Counted from the first letter of the stretch, positions 46,624-58,011 are shown. The stretch: 64,000 nucleotides of DNA from Serendipita indica DSM 11827 (GCA_910890315.1 CAJVGD010000042.1:1054001-1118000); one strand, 5' to 3'. Numbers and translations: made by a program. Notes: generated by a model from the letters alone, not told the origin.

Positions 46624-47459
46624 CTACGCAGCCTGAGCCTTTTTCTTTCCGCGAACCTTTTTCGGGGGCGCATCTGGCTTTTCCTTTTGCGCGGCGAGCA
46701 AAGCAGAGGTGCGAGCAATGGCAGCCTGTCAAGGTGTCAGTCAAACAGTCCAATAGGAGAATAGACTAGGGAACGAAATGGTGAAATGTCTGCCCCAACG
46801 AGTCGGTACCAATGCCTTTGCCACGAATGACCACACAAAGGTCCGATAGCGACATGGGGCAACGACCTGGTCTATTTGATCGTTCGACACAGGTCGCTGG
46901 GTCATTTTTGCAAACGTGTCCACGCCCGTCGTTCATATCTCCACGAGGGAGGTCCAGAGGGTTCTAACGTCGTTGCGAGAGAGAAAGGAAAAGGAAAGAT
47001 GTGAGGGTGAAACGAACCTTTCTGAGATCTGGTCTATAGTTTCTCTTGCTCTGTCCAGCGACGATGCCCATGCTTCGTCGGGAGCCCGAGCCCTGTCGGA
47101 TCGTGGCACTGTGACGGCCAGTGGCGTGCTGGTGCTGGTGTGCAGATGGTTTGCGTGTAGAGACCGTGAGACCGCTACCCTTTGTGTGGTTGATGGCAAT
47201 GGTCTTTGCGTTGGCGAGACCGGAATACTTGTGCGAATGGAGGTTCATGAGATTTCCCTACAGATGGAGCCGTTATTAGTGTATAAACGGTACAAGTAAT
47301 TGACAACGTACGGGTTCAGACGAGAAGACGGGCCCTCTGGCAATCTCTTGACCATGAACGAATTGTTCTTCTGCAATGGCCCGTCAGCACTCTAGAGATT
47401 CCACAACATAACGACAGGATCCATACGCGGAGAAGGAGCCATTGGAGGTCGTAGGACAT
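46624..47459 (-). CDS. RPL28: 60S ribosomal protein L28 (eL28), exon 2 frame doubtful
   Basis: Four exons on the minus strand: MSYDLQWLLLR; KNNSFMVKRLPEG and PVFSSEP; then GNLMNLHSHKYSGLANAK, TIAINHTKGSGLTVSTRK, RQGSGSRRSMGIVAGQSK and NYRPDLRK; then AAIARTSALLAAQKEKPD and KVRGKKKAQAA. This is the fungal L28e protein of the large subunit. In exon 2 the conserved EGPVFSSEP appears in a frame one base off from KNNSFMVKR, as if one G were missing from the GGG-CCC junction near 47333. Using a donor 4 bp further on (gttgtc) would keep the frame open but changes PVFSSEP. It is either a sequencing slip or a real lesion. The start at 47459 lies 94 bp from that of the next gene, head to head. Confidence 0.85.
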
Positions 47460-47553
47460 TGTGACTGGAAATTTACAAGGAAATTGGCCAAGTCGAGCTA
47501 AGGTTTTGTTTGCACCTGTTTGGCTAGTCCTCTGCAAGAGCCGCCACCGTCAG

Positions 47554-48012
47554 ATGTCTGTAATATCATCGACTACAAAGCTCAAGTATGTCTATTAGCC
47601 ACAGTACATAATATCTGACAAGGATTACAGAGTAAGCTCAACGCTCGACAAGTCTACTCCACGAAAGAGTCTGATTGATCGCGATCCGGGAACATGCTGG
47701 ACGTCGACACAAGGTCTCCCACAATGGATCGAACTGACCTTTGCCGAGCCAGTCGTGCCAGAGGCTATCGAGCTCACGTTCCAAGGAGGCTTTGTGGGTA
47801 CAAGAGTCGCTGTTCAAGTCGCTATTCCCGGGAACGAATGGAGACTCCTCACAAGCATTTATCCTGAAGATGTCAACCGCAAGCAACGATTTGACATCTC
47901 ATCCTCTTTGGACAATGCGCCGATCACCTCCATGAAGCTGATATTCGAGGAGAGCTCCGACTTCTTTGGCCGGATAACAATTTACGACCTGGATGTGTTT
48001 GGGAAGACCTGA
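47554..48012 (+). CDS. NR2C2AP-like discoidin/F5-8 type C domain protein
   Basis: Two exons: MSVISSTTKLK and then VSSTLDKSTPRKSLIDRDPG, with TCWTSTQGLPQWIELTFAEP, IELTFQGGFVGTRVAVQVAI, IYPEDVNRKQRFDIS and LIFEESSDFFGRITIYDLDV. This layout, with TCW-S-QG-x-QW, FQGGF, PED and the E-x-S/T-D-F-F-G-R-x-x-IY end, matches human nuclear receptor 2C2-associated protein along its whole length of roughly 140 residues. It is a single beta-sandwich of the discoidin type. The molecular role is unclear even in animals. In fungi it can hardly work through nuclear receptors, so a more general binding role is likely. It converges with the glutaredoxin gene with 24 bp between stops. Confidence 0.85.
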
Positions 48013-48036
48013 TTTATATTATTGCTAGGTACGAGA

Positions 48037-48585
48037 TTACTGATTTAGTAATTTCACAAGTTTGCCCGACTTGTGGAGATCCACAAGATCATCGGAGCCC
48101 CCGATATGTTCTCGGTCTTTGATAAATCAGTACATGTCGACAAAAGGAAGAATACACATACTGATAAAAATGTTGGGAACTGTGGTCTGGCCCGTCTTTC
48201 TCGCGAGGTAGGACTGGATCTGGCTTCCGTCATCTGTCAAATATGAGTACATGGTCATGAATACGAGCAATAAATATACCGCGTAAATCTAGTCTGATAA
48301 GGAGTAGTCAGCCTCTTGACTCGTCGGGCAAAGGGACTATACGCACTCGAGGACTTGAATGTTTTTGCCTTCTGGGAGCTCGAGGCTGTTGAGGAGATTC
48401 TTTGCTCGTCTGCAATATGGACACCAAGACTTGCTGAACACGGTCACAAAGTTTTCGTCTATTGTGCTGTCGACGAGCTGAGAAATCTTGGAGGACATGG
48501 CGTTTGGTGACGATGAAGTGGCCAGGTTGGAAGTGGAGGATCCCATGGTTCTTGTGAGTGCAGAAAGCCGCCTTAAAAGCGACAT
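48037..48585 (-). CDS. Glutaredoxin (dithiol CPYC)
   Basis: Four exons join as MSLLRRLSALTRTMGSSTSN with an Arg-rich start that could target mitochondria, then ISQLVDSTIDENFVTVFSKS and the active site WCPYCRRAK. LLNSLELPEGKNIQVLELDL comes next, then DDGSQIQSYLARKTGQTTVP with the conserved TVP cis-proline, and NIFINREHIGGSDDLVDLHK with the glutathione-binding GGSDD. The end is SGKLVKLLNQ. It reduces glutathione mixed disulfides using GSH. Internal Met codons before SSKISQLV could give a cytosolic form from the same gene. The neighbour upstream, the PEHE gene, is divergent with 156 bp between starts. Confidence 0.93.
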
Positions 48586-48741
48586 ATGCTGTCACGCTGA
48601 CGTGCTCGTCGGGTCTGAAATCACTCAGCCGTCATTCTTCCCGGTAAGCTGCTGAGCAAACTCCGAGTCCGTCGTCGGCCTTTGCCGAAGACCTGAGAAT
48701 CTTCTAATTTATTCCCAAATGTAAATCGTTTTATTTTGGTC

Positions 48742-50563
48742 ATGGGATTCTCACGGGGTCCAGGATGGTATACGGCCTTGGATCCTGACCCGCTGCAACA
48801 AATGGCACTCGTCCTCGAAATGCCAGGGCTAGAACCACGCCCAGCAACTCCTTTACATGCTTTACACTCAAACGACGCGTCAGAACTTGGTTCTTTGGCG
48901 GAGCCAGCCATCTCACAGCAGAATGGCTTCACGGGCCTATCGCGTCGCGTCCAGCCACAGCGAGCGCGAAAAGCAGGATTTGGCTCTGCAGAAGTTGATA
49001 ATCTCATCATAGAGGCTATCGAACGAGACGGTACGCCACTTGCGCTCCTTTGCGTTTTCACAACTTGACTTTGTCTCGCCCTTGGAACGATATTAGACAA
49101 GCTGAAGAGCTTGATTCCACCCGACACGGTTATTCACTGCACCACCGACTCGTCGAAACTGCCAAATGCACACGAGATTGTGGACCGGATCACATTCGAG
49201 ACGCAGCAAGAAGGGCAGTCGTCCCGGACACTATCCCTTCATAGCTACTTTCGAAACACAGAAGTGATGGAGTCGCTCAGGAATCAGCAACGAATCGAAA
49301 CCGCAGAGTTTTCCCTCATCACCGAAGACGATATCAAACAGGCACTCGCAAGCATACCTGAAGAGTTTGTAAGCCGAACAACCCAACGCTCTTGCCTTAT
49401 TCGTCTGACGTTTTCCTCAGCTGTACAAGAATGTTGATCTCTCTGACGAGACCTTTCGACGACGCCACGCACGAGTTCAAAAAGTCGAAACTCGTACGCG
49501 AAATCGAGAAAAGGAGAGGCTCCTGTACGACGTCTCACGTCTCAGTGATCGCCTTTCCCAACTCGAGGCCATGGACGCCTCCAACTTTCGTGGGGACACC
49601 TTTGAGGAGCAGGAAAAGGACAAGCAAAAGATCCTAACATTTACGAGGCAGATGGTTAATCGAAAAGTTGACAAAGTTGGTACGGATTCCGAGGACGAAC
49701 AACCTAGCGGCACGGCGTCAGCCCGGCCAGTGGCTCGTGAAAAGAAACCTAGGCCGCCCAAGAAGCCACGAACATCGCTACAAGATGTCGAACCCCTGGC
49801 TAACACGATCCCAAAGCCGCCAAGGGTGCCGAAGAAAAAGGAGCCAAAGTATATCTATCAGCCCGACGAGCTCGTGTTCGAGGACCAGTATTATCCCGAG
49901 CGCCCCGACCTCGACGAAGAATACTTTGAGGGACCCACTTCGTCGAAACGGTCCAAAAAGTCTACAAAGCGGAAACGCGTCGTAGAGCCCGAGCTCGACC
50001 CAGCCCTCTACGAGTTTGTCGTCACCACCGCACCTCCTGTTCCGAAGAAGCCGAAAAAGTCGAGCTCTAGCAAAAAGAAGAGTGCGTTTCATCGCCCGGT
50101 TGCGTCCATTACGGGCGAGGCGACGGTCAGCAAGCTCCTCGAGCAAGCCAGTCGGTATAATCCAAATCGACAACCTCGAGACATTTATCCCTTTGGTGCT
50201 CCGATTCCTCATGCGTTGTCCAACTTTGTCGACTTTGAGCTCCCCGAGTGGATCGAACAAGATTCGCGGCCACAGTCGATGCACCCTTCGGAAGACGATA
50301 TTGCTCAGAGTGAACTCGTGGGGGAGGGAGAAGACGAAGATGCACCGTACGATGAGATTGAGGAAATGGCGCATGAAAGTAGTGGGGTCTTCGTTGAAGA
50401 AGAGGGGAGTGATATGGCAGAGGATGGGGTCGAGAGGGTGTTTCTCCCTCGTAGAGAGGACCTTGATGCGGAAACATCTGGTCTTAGCTCTCTCGAGAGT
50501 GACGAGGGTGGGCCAGAGGATGAAGCATCTCCTAGGCGGCGACGAGGCGGGGTACGGTATTAA
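48742..50563 (+). CDS. PEHE-domain-like chromatin protein
   Basis: Three exons (48742-49030, 49097-49368, 49421-50563) give about 567 residues. The N-terminal half has structured segments (GFGSAEVDNLIIEAIERD, RITFETQQEGQS, LSLHSYFRNTEVMESLRNQ). Then comes VDLSDETFRRRHARVQKVET, followed by a coiled basic stretch to DRLSQLEAMD, which resembles the PEHE region of MSL1/KANSL1-type acetyltransferase scaffolds. The rest is basic (several PKKPR/KKP clusters that look like nuclear localisation signals), then acidic. The last residues are SPRRRRGGVRY. I expect a nuclear chromatin-associated scaffold, but the PEHE assignment rests on a short motif, and I give it moderate confidence only. Confidence 0.65.
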
Positions 50564-50691
50564 CGGTATTGACATTCTACCTCTCAAAGAGTACTGTTCT
50601 ATCTATATTGGCTCTTATCATCGGTGTAATACCTACAATTTACTGCTTTGATCTCGACCACATTTTGAGGCCTGCCGCCAAAGCCTTTGAC

Positions 50692-51177
50692 ATGGCTTCC
50701 TTGTTCCGATTTCTGGTTCGAGTTTTTGCTAATGGCAGACATGGAAAACTCACATGGCCTGAACCGATTCTTTACACATTTCAATAGCGACGGAGTGCGC
50801 ATGAGAGTCCGGTCTACTTTTATTCGCTCGTCATTGGCTTTACGGGACCAGCAATCCTTGCAATAGTCCCACCAATACGCAAACGAATGGGCTACGAGCT
50901 AGCAGAGGCCGTGCCAACAACCTACCCAGGTATGTCTCGTTCTAGGCCCTCCATCCACCGTCAAACCTCTTGATAAATGCGCTAAATCTTCAATTAACAC
51001 TATTTATTTACTTATATAGTCCCGAAACGAGAACGTAGATCAGTGTCAAGCGAATTCGACGATCCGCCGCCGTCAAAGGAGGTACAGGAATACCTTCAAG
51101 CCAAGGAGGAAGCGACAAAGAATAAATTTTCGCATCTTTATGCTAAATTGCCGTCACGACTGCGACCGGAGCCATAG
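50692..51177 (+). CDS. NADH:ubiquinone oxidoreductase 9.5 kDa (NUO9.5/NDUFA3-like) subunit
   Basis: Three exons read MASLFRFL, then RRSAHESPVYFYSLVIGFTG and PAILAIVPPIRKRMGYELAE with VPTTYP, then VPKRERRSVSSEFDDPP and a charged tail ending SRLRPEP. The single membrane helix followed by VPPIRKRMG and TYPVP matches the small complex I membrane-arm subunit known in Neurospora as 9.5 kDa. The tail is longer than in Neurospora, giving about 100 residues. Introns are GT-AG (donor gttcga after FRFL, donor gtatgt after the TYP codon). It follows the PEHE gene with 129 bp between them. Confidence 0.85.
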
Positions 51178-53006
51178 ACGAGTCGATGTATACCGTTTGA
51201 ATCCTATCCATCATCACAATACTTCGTGTGTAGTGCTCAAATATGCCGACGATACTATATTACCTCATCGGTCTTTTTAACAAGAGGTCAGGACTCAACG
51301 CCAGCTTTGTCGAAATACCACGACATTCAATCATGGTCCGTCTTTCTTCAAGTTGCTTGTCAGCGAGCATGAGAGATCGCGACAAGACTCTCTAAGCTCG
51401 CTATTAAGCAGGTCCTACGCCCTTTCAGCCTCGTTCACGGAGGAATTAATTGCACAGCAGATGCACCTACAGGATTGGTATATCTATAAATGCGATTCAC
51501 GAGCTCCTGCGGCGGTCAAGGTGAGTAGATGACTGCTAATTCAACTCCTCCAACGCGGGGCCCTGTCCCCAGCTGCGCCAAGTTACCGCAGCCAGTTAGA
51601 GGAGACTAGCCTTATGTAATGCACAGACGAGGTCTTGTGTGTTTAATTGGAAATACGTAGCGATCCACCGCCCTGTCAAGAAAGCGCAGGTTAGGGACCT
51701 ACTTCCAGTTCGAACGGGGAAGTCTCAGCGGGTGTTGGAGCATTGGAAATGGAATTCTGGGATTGACATATTACTTGTGTGCATCTGAAACCGTTGCGCA
51801 TCGCGGCTAAGAGATTGGCAGCGGCGACAAGCCCACCTCCCCCGCGCAAATGGGTATGCCATCCCTTGCTTGGGTCTTGGTGCCAAGTCTTCAAGATATT
51901 GCGACAGTAGCTGAGAAAAATATGCTGGAATGAACCCGCCGCTCAGAGTCCTTGGCCTGGGAGACCTCGGTCGTGAAGCATTTGCGGAGGTGTTTTAGGA
52001 GCATATGAACTGGCGGGCAGGCGGCATTGAGACAAAAATGGATGCGGAGGACGTGTGTCCTCCTCGAGTGGATACTTTCAGCTTCGGAGAATGTAAATCT
52101 CCTTCGACAAGCCGCCCAGGCTGTTTGCAGCCCTGGAACCTTGGGGGAGCCCATCGTACCGACGTTGCCGCTTCTGCAACCGAGCGTCATTTCTGGTTCT
52201 TGTAGGGTGTCTGAATCTCTAGAAGGGGCATATAAAGCCTGGCTCTGTAAAGTGTAAACTCCTTTGCCCGCCGTGGTCTACAACGCGCTCCGTGCTCTTA
52301 GCTACGGCGATCTGAACAAGATTTACAAGCCTTGCAGCAATTATTTGACTTGTCGACGGAGCTGTCAGCGCTTGATTCAGTTGCCCAGTCCATCTGCCGA
52401 GGACAAAGCCTCGTCAAACCGACAAACCAAACTTGGACTCTCCCTCTTCCTCCTTGTCGTCGCCGTCGTCTGCAGCGTTTTACGCTTGCTCTTAGGAATA
52501 CGTTGCTCATTCCCTTGAGCAGTCCCCTCATTCCTTTCCTTCCCTCTGAGCAACGTCTCCGTCTCCGGCTCGTCTTCTGACGCTTTCGGTGTTTGGAAAC
52601 ACTCTCAGACGGTATGTATAACCTATTTGAATCGTTTATGAGCTGGCCCAGCTCTCTGGAGGCCGTAATAGCTCCTTTCGACATCCACCTCTGCCTAGAT
52701 TTGAGCTAACCTGTTGACGGTAGATAATCTCCGACCCCCAAATCCAAACCGTCGATCCTTCGTGCAACAGACAATTCTACCTCCTCATTCGTTGTAAGTT
52801 TCCCTCTCTCCATTTTCTCCTTCGGGCTTTCTTCGCCTCGCCGAGGATCAGCGCCGGATGAGATTCCCAGTCCCGGGGAGCATGCCAGTTGTTTCGATCG
52901 GCTCTATCTGCCGTTTGTTGTGCTCCGCCTTCCTCTGTTTCAGCTAGTCCGCCGTGTTGCCTTATATAACGTTTCGGCGACAAACTTTATTGACATTTAT
53001 CAGAAG
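51178..53006. other. Intergenic/promoter region of the GH5 gene
   Basis: No gene was supported. A TATA box at 52231-52237 and a C/T-rich stretch from 52420 on suggest the transcription start of the GH5 gene, with one or more introns in a long 5' leader (a donor GTATGT at 52612 and an acceptor near 52725 are plausible). The part before 52200 has nothing I can name. Confidence 0.45.
52231..52237 (+). promoter_or_regulatory. TATA-box-like element, possibly of the GH5 gene
   Basis: TATAAAG in a GC-balanced context, about 770 bp before the ATG. This distance only makes sense with a spliced 5' leader; otherwise it may be unrelated. Confidence 0.3.
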
Positions 53007-55345
53007 ATGGCATCCCATAATCAAGAATCAACAGTCCCGTATGATCCGCTCACCGAGCCCCCCATCTCCCCTCGTTTGGAAGAATTTGGCCGCCCCGCAC
53101 CCGGCTTCCTCAATACGGACTCGCGCAACTCGTCGAGCAGCACTGTCGGCTACCGTGCATCTGAATATGGCTCTATTGCCGCTCTCCAGGCCCCAAAGCT
53201 CGCGGTCACCCCTCCCGAGGGTGCCGAGAAGGAGAATGTGCCCATGCGCCAGCTCAGCCCTGTTCCTAGAGCCTCCAAGGATCTCGAGGAGAAGAATGAG
53301 CTCTACGCCGCTCCCCGTACGCGCACCAAGCGCAAGGCTCTCATCTGGGGTCTCGCCGCCGCTGGTGCAGTCATCCTGATCGTTGCCATTGCAGTCCCCG
53401 TCGCCATTCTCACCAAGAAGAACAACTCTGGAGAATCTGGCAGCGACAGCGGCAACTCTGGCCACTCTGGTCACTCTGATTCGGGCTCACACTCTCAAAC
53501 CGGAACCAACGAACAGACAGTCGTAACAAGCGGTGGTGATGGTTCGATCGTCACCAAGTCTGATGGTACCACCTTTGTCTACAACAATACGTTTGGCGGC
53601 TTCTGGGTCTACGATCCGGCAAACCCCCTCAACAATAGCGCTCGCGCTCAGTCCTGGAGCCCTCCACTCACCGAGGAATGGCGATGGGGTGTTGATCAAG
53701 TCTATGGGTAAGCTTTTTTGGTGTATCTAGTCAGCATTTTGCTCATCCTCGTCAGTGTCAACCTTGGTGGCTGGCTCAACCTCGAACCGTTCATTTCGCC
53801 AGCGTTGTACGAGCCATTCTACCCCAATGCCGTTGACGAGTGGACGCTCTCGACTCTCATTCAACAGCGGGATGGAAACCTCAATGCCATCGAGGAGCAC
53901 TATAAGACGTTTATTGTCGAGGAGGACTTTGCGATGATCGCCGCAGCTGGTCTCAACTGGGTCCGTATCCCGATTCCCTTCTGGGCTATCGAAAAATACG
54001 ACGACGAGCCGTTCCTCGAGAAGGTGTGCTGGCAGTACTTCCTCAAAGCCATCGAATGGGCTCGCAAATATGGTCTCCGCATCAACCTCGATCTCCACGC
54101 CGTTTCTGGCTCGCAAAACGGCTGGAACCACAGTGGCAAGCTCGGCGACATCAATTTCTTGAACGGTGTCATGGGTATCGCCAACGCTCAACGTACTCTT
54201 GACCACATTCGCATCATCGCAGAGTTCATTTCCCAGCCCGAGTACAGCAACGTCGTTCCTTTCTTCGGCATCCTCAACGAGCCAAGATCCGGTAGCGCCT
54301 ATTCGCTCGAGACAATCCAGTCTTTCTACGCAGAGGCCTACAGGATCATTCGTAACGCCAGTGGAAACGGAGCCGGAAATGGACCGTACATCTCGATCCA
54401 CGAAGCCTTCCAGGGTTTGCAACAGTGGGAGACATTCTTGACTGGTGCTGATCGTCTTGCTCTCGACACGCATCCCTATCTTGCATTCGGAGCCATGAGC
54501 GCCGCCCCTGTCGAGTCGTTCATCTCCACCCCTTGCTCGACGTGGGGCGGTCTCGTCAGTGCCTCACTGACCAACTTTGGAATGACAACGGCGGGAGAAT
54601 GGAGCAACGCCATAAATGACTGCGGCCTCTATGTCAACGCGGTTGGAAGAGGTACGCTCGAGAACGTCGAGTGCCCCTATGCTAACGCTGTCTTGTAGGT
54701 ACCCGCTACGAGGGAACATTTGAAACCACGGCCGTCACTGGCTCGTGTGATGAGTGGATCAACTACGAAACCTGGACTCAGCCTACCAAGGATGCGTTTA
54801 GGGAATTCGCGCTCTCAAGCATGGATGCCCTCCAGAATTGGTTCTTCTGGACCTGGCGCATTGGAGAGTCGTCTGCGACCAACAAGGTCATGGCCCCCTT
54901 CTGGTCCTACAAGCTCGGTCTCCAAGAAGGCTGGATGCCCACCGATCCACGCCAGAGCAGAGGACAGTGCGCAAAGGTCGGCGTCCCGATCACCGAGTTT
55001 AGCAGCCCTATTCAGCCTGGTGCGGGTAACCCTCCCACTCTGGACAACTACCCATGGCCTCCTACGACCCTCGGTACCTATGCAGTCGCCCAGCTCCCTC
55101 TCTACACACCGACTGGCGAGATTCACACCCTCCCCGTCCCGACCTTTACCCAGTCTTCTGGTGCCACGGCTACCGTCAGCGTTGGCAATGGATGGGCAAA
55201 CCCGGCTGACAACACTCCCATGGCCGTTCCAGTTGCCGGTTGCACGTACCCTGATCCATGGAACGCGCTCAACGCTGCCATCCCCGCCTGCGGTACCGGT
55301 GGCGGAATCACCGCCCGTGCGGCCGCACCACAACCGACGTCGTAA
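53007..55345 (+). CDS. Membrane-anchored GH5 (subfamily 9) exo-beta-1,3-glucanase
   Basis: Three exons (53007-53707, 53756-54651, 54699-55345) give 747 residues. An N-terminal cytosolic part of about 110 residues (with SP/PP sites) is followed by one membrane helix at about 111-135 (ALIWGLAAAGAVILIVAIAV). Then come a Ser/Gly-rich linker, so it is a type II membrane protein, and the catalytic domain: VNLGGWLNLEPFISPALYEP, FAMIAAAGLNWVRIPIPFWA, LRINLDLHAVSGSQNGWNHS, the acid/base Glu in FFGILNEPRSG and the nucleophile Glu in TTAGEWSNAI. WFFWTWRIGESS and FWSYKLGLQEGWMPTDPR follow. These match exo-1,3-beta-glucanases of basidiomycetes (EXG, GH5_9) that act on cell-wall glucan. The C-terminus has a short Ala/Pro tail. 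Confidence 0.93.
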
Positions 55346-56936
55346 AGGAGCCCGTCGAGGTCTCTCTCTCAGAAAAGGGATACTCTGTGTCGGTCGAGCG
55401 CCCACCTTTTCTCATGGACATTCTCTGCATACTTGGTGACCGTATGGTCGGAGGTCCTGTGCTTCCCACTCGGTTGATCAGAACTCGGACTTCAAGTCAT
55501 TACGCACTGTGCTCTTACTTTCATGCCATCTTAACGGACCTGTTCTTTGTCGTGCCATCACCTATTTCCTTCCCCCTTCCCAGTCCAAGAGCTTTTTGCT
55601 ACAGACTCATCGCTGACGCAGGCTAGCGTCATTCCCCTCGTTACACACGATAACACTAAAGTCTTCCGCCTTGGAATTAGTATCATAATGGATAGCTCGC
55701 AGTCATTCTTTATTGCGAACATGGACGGTTAACATTTGAGACTTGAAACGAGCTTGAAGTTTCAGACATGGTCGCAACAAGGATACTATGCGTGCCACAC
55801 ACGATCAATAGTCGCGACGCGTGTAATTCTCTTGAAACCTCGATGCCCGGACAATCAAAAGGTACAGTCTCAGTATCCCTGTCTATGAAATGGAGGACAT
55901 TCATTGGCGGTATCCTCATACCAAGTTGATGATTGGAAAGGACAGTCAGTACGTCGTCTGATCAACAGAGTCTCGTGAAATTTCGTGATCCTATTTACAA
56001 TACGCAACGTATGAATCCGTAGAGCCAATAGAGGAAAGCTGCTGCCCGTAAGTGGGCAAGGCGAACATTTCTCAGTTATCAGAAAACTATAAGACATCAG
56101 CCCCTTGATCTTCTGTCAGTATCAAGACGTACCCCACCAGTAGAGCTACCTGTAGATCCAGTGGATCCAGTGCTGATGAGGTCGTCGAGACCACCTGACG
56201 CACGTAAGAAACTGGTTTGCTAAGGAATAGTGATTCCAGATAATTATGAGAAACTACTACAATCCGAGTCAGAATACGATATTTCTCCAAAGTAAAGTAG
56301 ACTTGCCACCAGCTTGGGAACCTTGGATAAGAGGCCAATTAAAGGTTGCAGCAGTAAGATATAAGAACGAGAAGAAGGATAGGCAAGTGGTAATACCTGG
56401 TGCAAACGGTGCTAATGCCTCGTCGGTTTGAAGATTAGCCCCTTTTCCCATGGAATTTTGTTGTTCTGGTGATCTTTGAAGAAGCTTATCCAATGTGTTA
56501 GCTGCGCCTCTGTCGTGCTCTTGGTTGTAAATGGAAGAGGAACGGACCCGGTCCAGGACATCCAGTTCACCGTCCTCGATTTGTGGGAAAGCGCTCGATC
56601 CAGGCAATCTCGATCAGCTGGTCATCTAAGGGGGTTCAAGAAATAGGGGCTTCAACGTTGCGAGCTCTACCAATGCGAACTAGATGGCAAATTAGAACGT
56701 TCGAGCTCAGGCAATTTACAGAAACAAAGGTAAAACTGTGCCTCGAAGACGATGAAGGGGGCGTTCTATTGTAGAAAGTTGATGTGATAATACAACAAGC
56801 TGAACCAAAGCAGCAAGGTAGCTAAAGAGTGTTCCTGTAAAACGAGCGAGTGTCCAAAGGAGCGAAACGAATTATACGGCTTGTACAACACTATAAGGGG
56901 AGGAATGAAGCGGACAAGCAAGCCAGATGCATGTCT
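55346..56936. other. Intergenic region with a possible eroded gene fragment
   Basis: Mostly without features. Part of it (about 56150-56610, minus) is listed separately as a possible gene fragment. The rest is 3' UTR of the GH5 gene and spacer. Confidence 0.4.
56150..56610 (-). other. Possible minus-strand exon pair of unknown gene or its remains
   Basis: One frame reads LPGSSAFPQIEDGELDVLDR, RSSSIYNQEHDRGAANTLDK and LLQRSPEQQNSMGKGANLQT, then DEALAPFAPG, with coding-like composition. It is followed by a plausible intron (donor gtatta at about 56398) and a Gly/Ser stretch reading LDDLISTGSTGSTGSSTGG. No start, no family and no complete splicing pattern was found. It may be an unspliced fragment of a small real gene or a decayed one. 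I call it only as a candidate. Confidence 0.25.
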
Positions 56937-57683
56937 CTAGTCTTCAAACTTTGACCAGTTTTTCGTCGCCGTGTACGAGTCGTAGTCAATCATGGGCTGT
57001 GGTTGGCGCTGCTGCATGATCTTTTGCACCTTTTGTGCCTCGATCTCGAGCCACTCCATCTTGACCCAGCGCATGAAATTGAAGATGACATAGACAGCGT
57101 AGGTGGCGTAGAGCTTGTATACCCCGAGGACGCTGAGAAGGAGAATGCTAGACGCGCTCAGCGCAGCCGAGCACAGGGCGTCCGTGTGGCTGAACCCCTC
57201 GCCTTGGGCGCGGAGGTCGCAGTTTCGCTTCTTTGTCTGCGCGCTTGTAATACAGAAATACATTGTGACGACCAGAAAGGCAAGGTCGACCACATATTGG
57301 ACGAGCAGCGCCCAGAAGTAGATGGTAGCAAGCTTTGGCTTGGTTCTGTAGCACGCTATACAGCTAGACAGGAGGATTAGGTCATGGAATATGGAGGGAG
57401 TATGGGCGCACCCGAAGAGAGAAATGAGAGCAAGAAACATCCAGCTAACCATACCCACGTATGGGACAAACTTGGCCATTGGATGATCCTCTGATGTAGT
57501 CATTATTCCATCTTCAATCTCTCTTGCATAGACGACGCCAAAAGCGGCGCTGGCCATTACACCCAACACGGAAATGGTCACCGCACCCTTGAGTCAACAA
57601 TGTGAGCAAATTAATCGACCGAATCAGTCATTTTTAACACATACAGCGCGGATTGGGACTGTCAAACAGCACGTATAGCTCAT
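56937..57683 (-). CDS. Four-TM membrane protein of unknown function
   Basis: Two exons (57683-57645, 57587-56937) give 229 residues. MSYTCCLTVPIRAGAVTISV begins the first hydrophobic segment. Three further segments are around VPYVGMVSWMFLALISLFG, YFWALLVQYVVDLAFLVVTM and LCSAALSASSILLLSVLGVY. The C-terminus is polar and basic (KVQKIMQQRQPQP), likely cytosolic. The start at 57683 was chosen because the first exon is joined exactly in frame by a GT-AG intron. It resembles basidiomycete-specific hydrophobic proteins in general layout, but no family was recognised. Confidence 0.7.
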
Positions 57684-58011
57684 ATCAACGTTTCTTGTGA
57701 TCGCCCGATTGTTGTCGTGAGGATTGCTGAGAGAAATGCCGTCCTAAATCCCAAGAACACTCGAAAGAAAATATCAAAAGCCGTCAAGGACGCTCTCGGA
57801 GCGAAAAGGAGAATGTGGTCAGGAAAGAAACGCCTGGGAGGCAAGCGGACCTTGGCGGCTACGAGCCCATAGTCGGGCATGGTAACGGGTCCTCGAGGAT
57901 CAATTTACTCTTACCCTCGCCTTACTTAGGCAACCTTAGACACCTCGAGCCATTCTCTCGAGACAGGAAAGATGCGAGTAAACTCCGACAGGGGCTTTTT
58001 TTATGCCTGGG

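Noticed and set aside
46741-46923. Minus-strand frame with an ATG inside the RPL28 locus (46741-46923)
   Set aside because: It lies in RPL28 intron 3, bounded by the exon 3 donor and exon 4 acceptor, and has no family match.
51178-52230. Possible short frames before the GH5 gene (such as 52005-52257)
   Set aside because: Short, overlapping on both strands and without motifs. They fit promoter and spliced leader sequence better.
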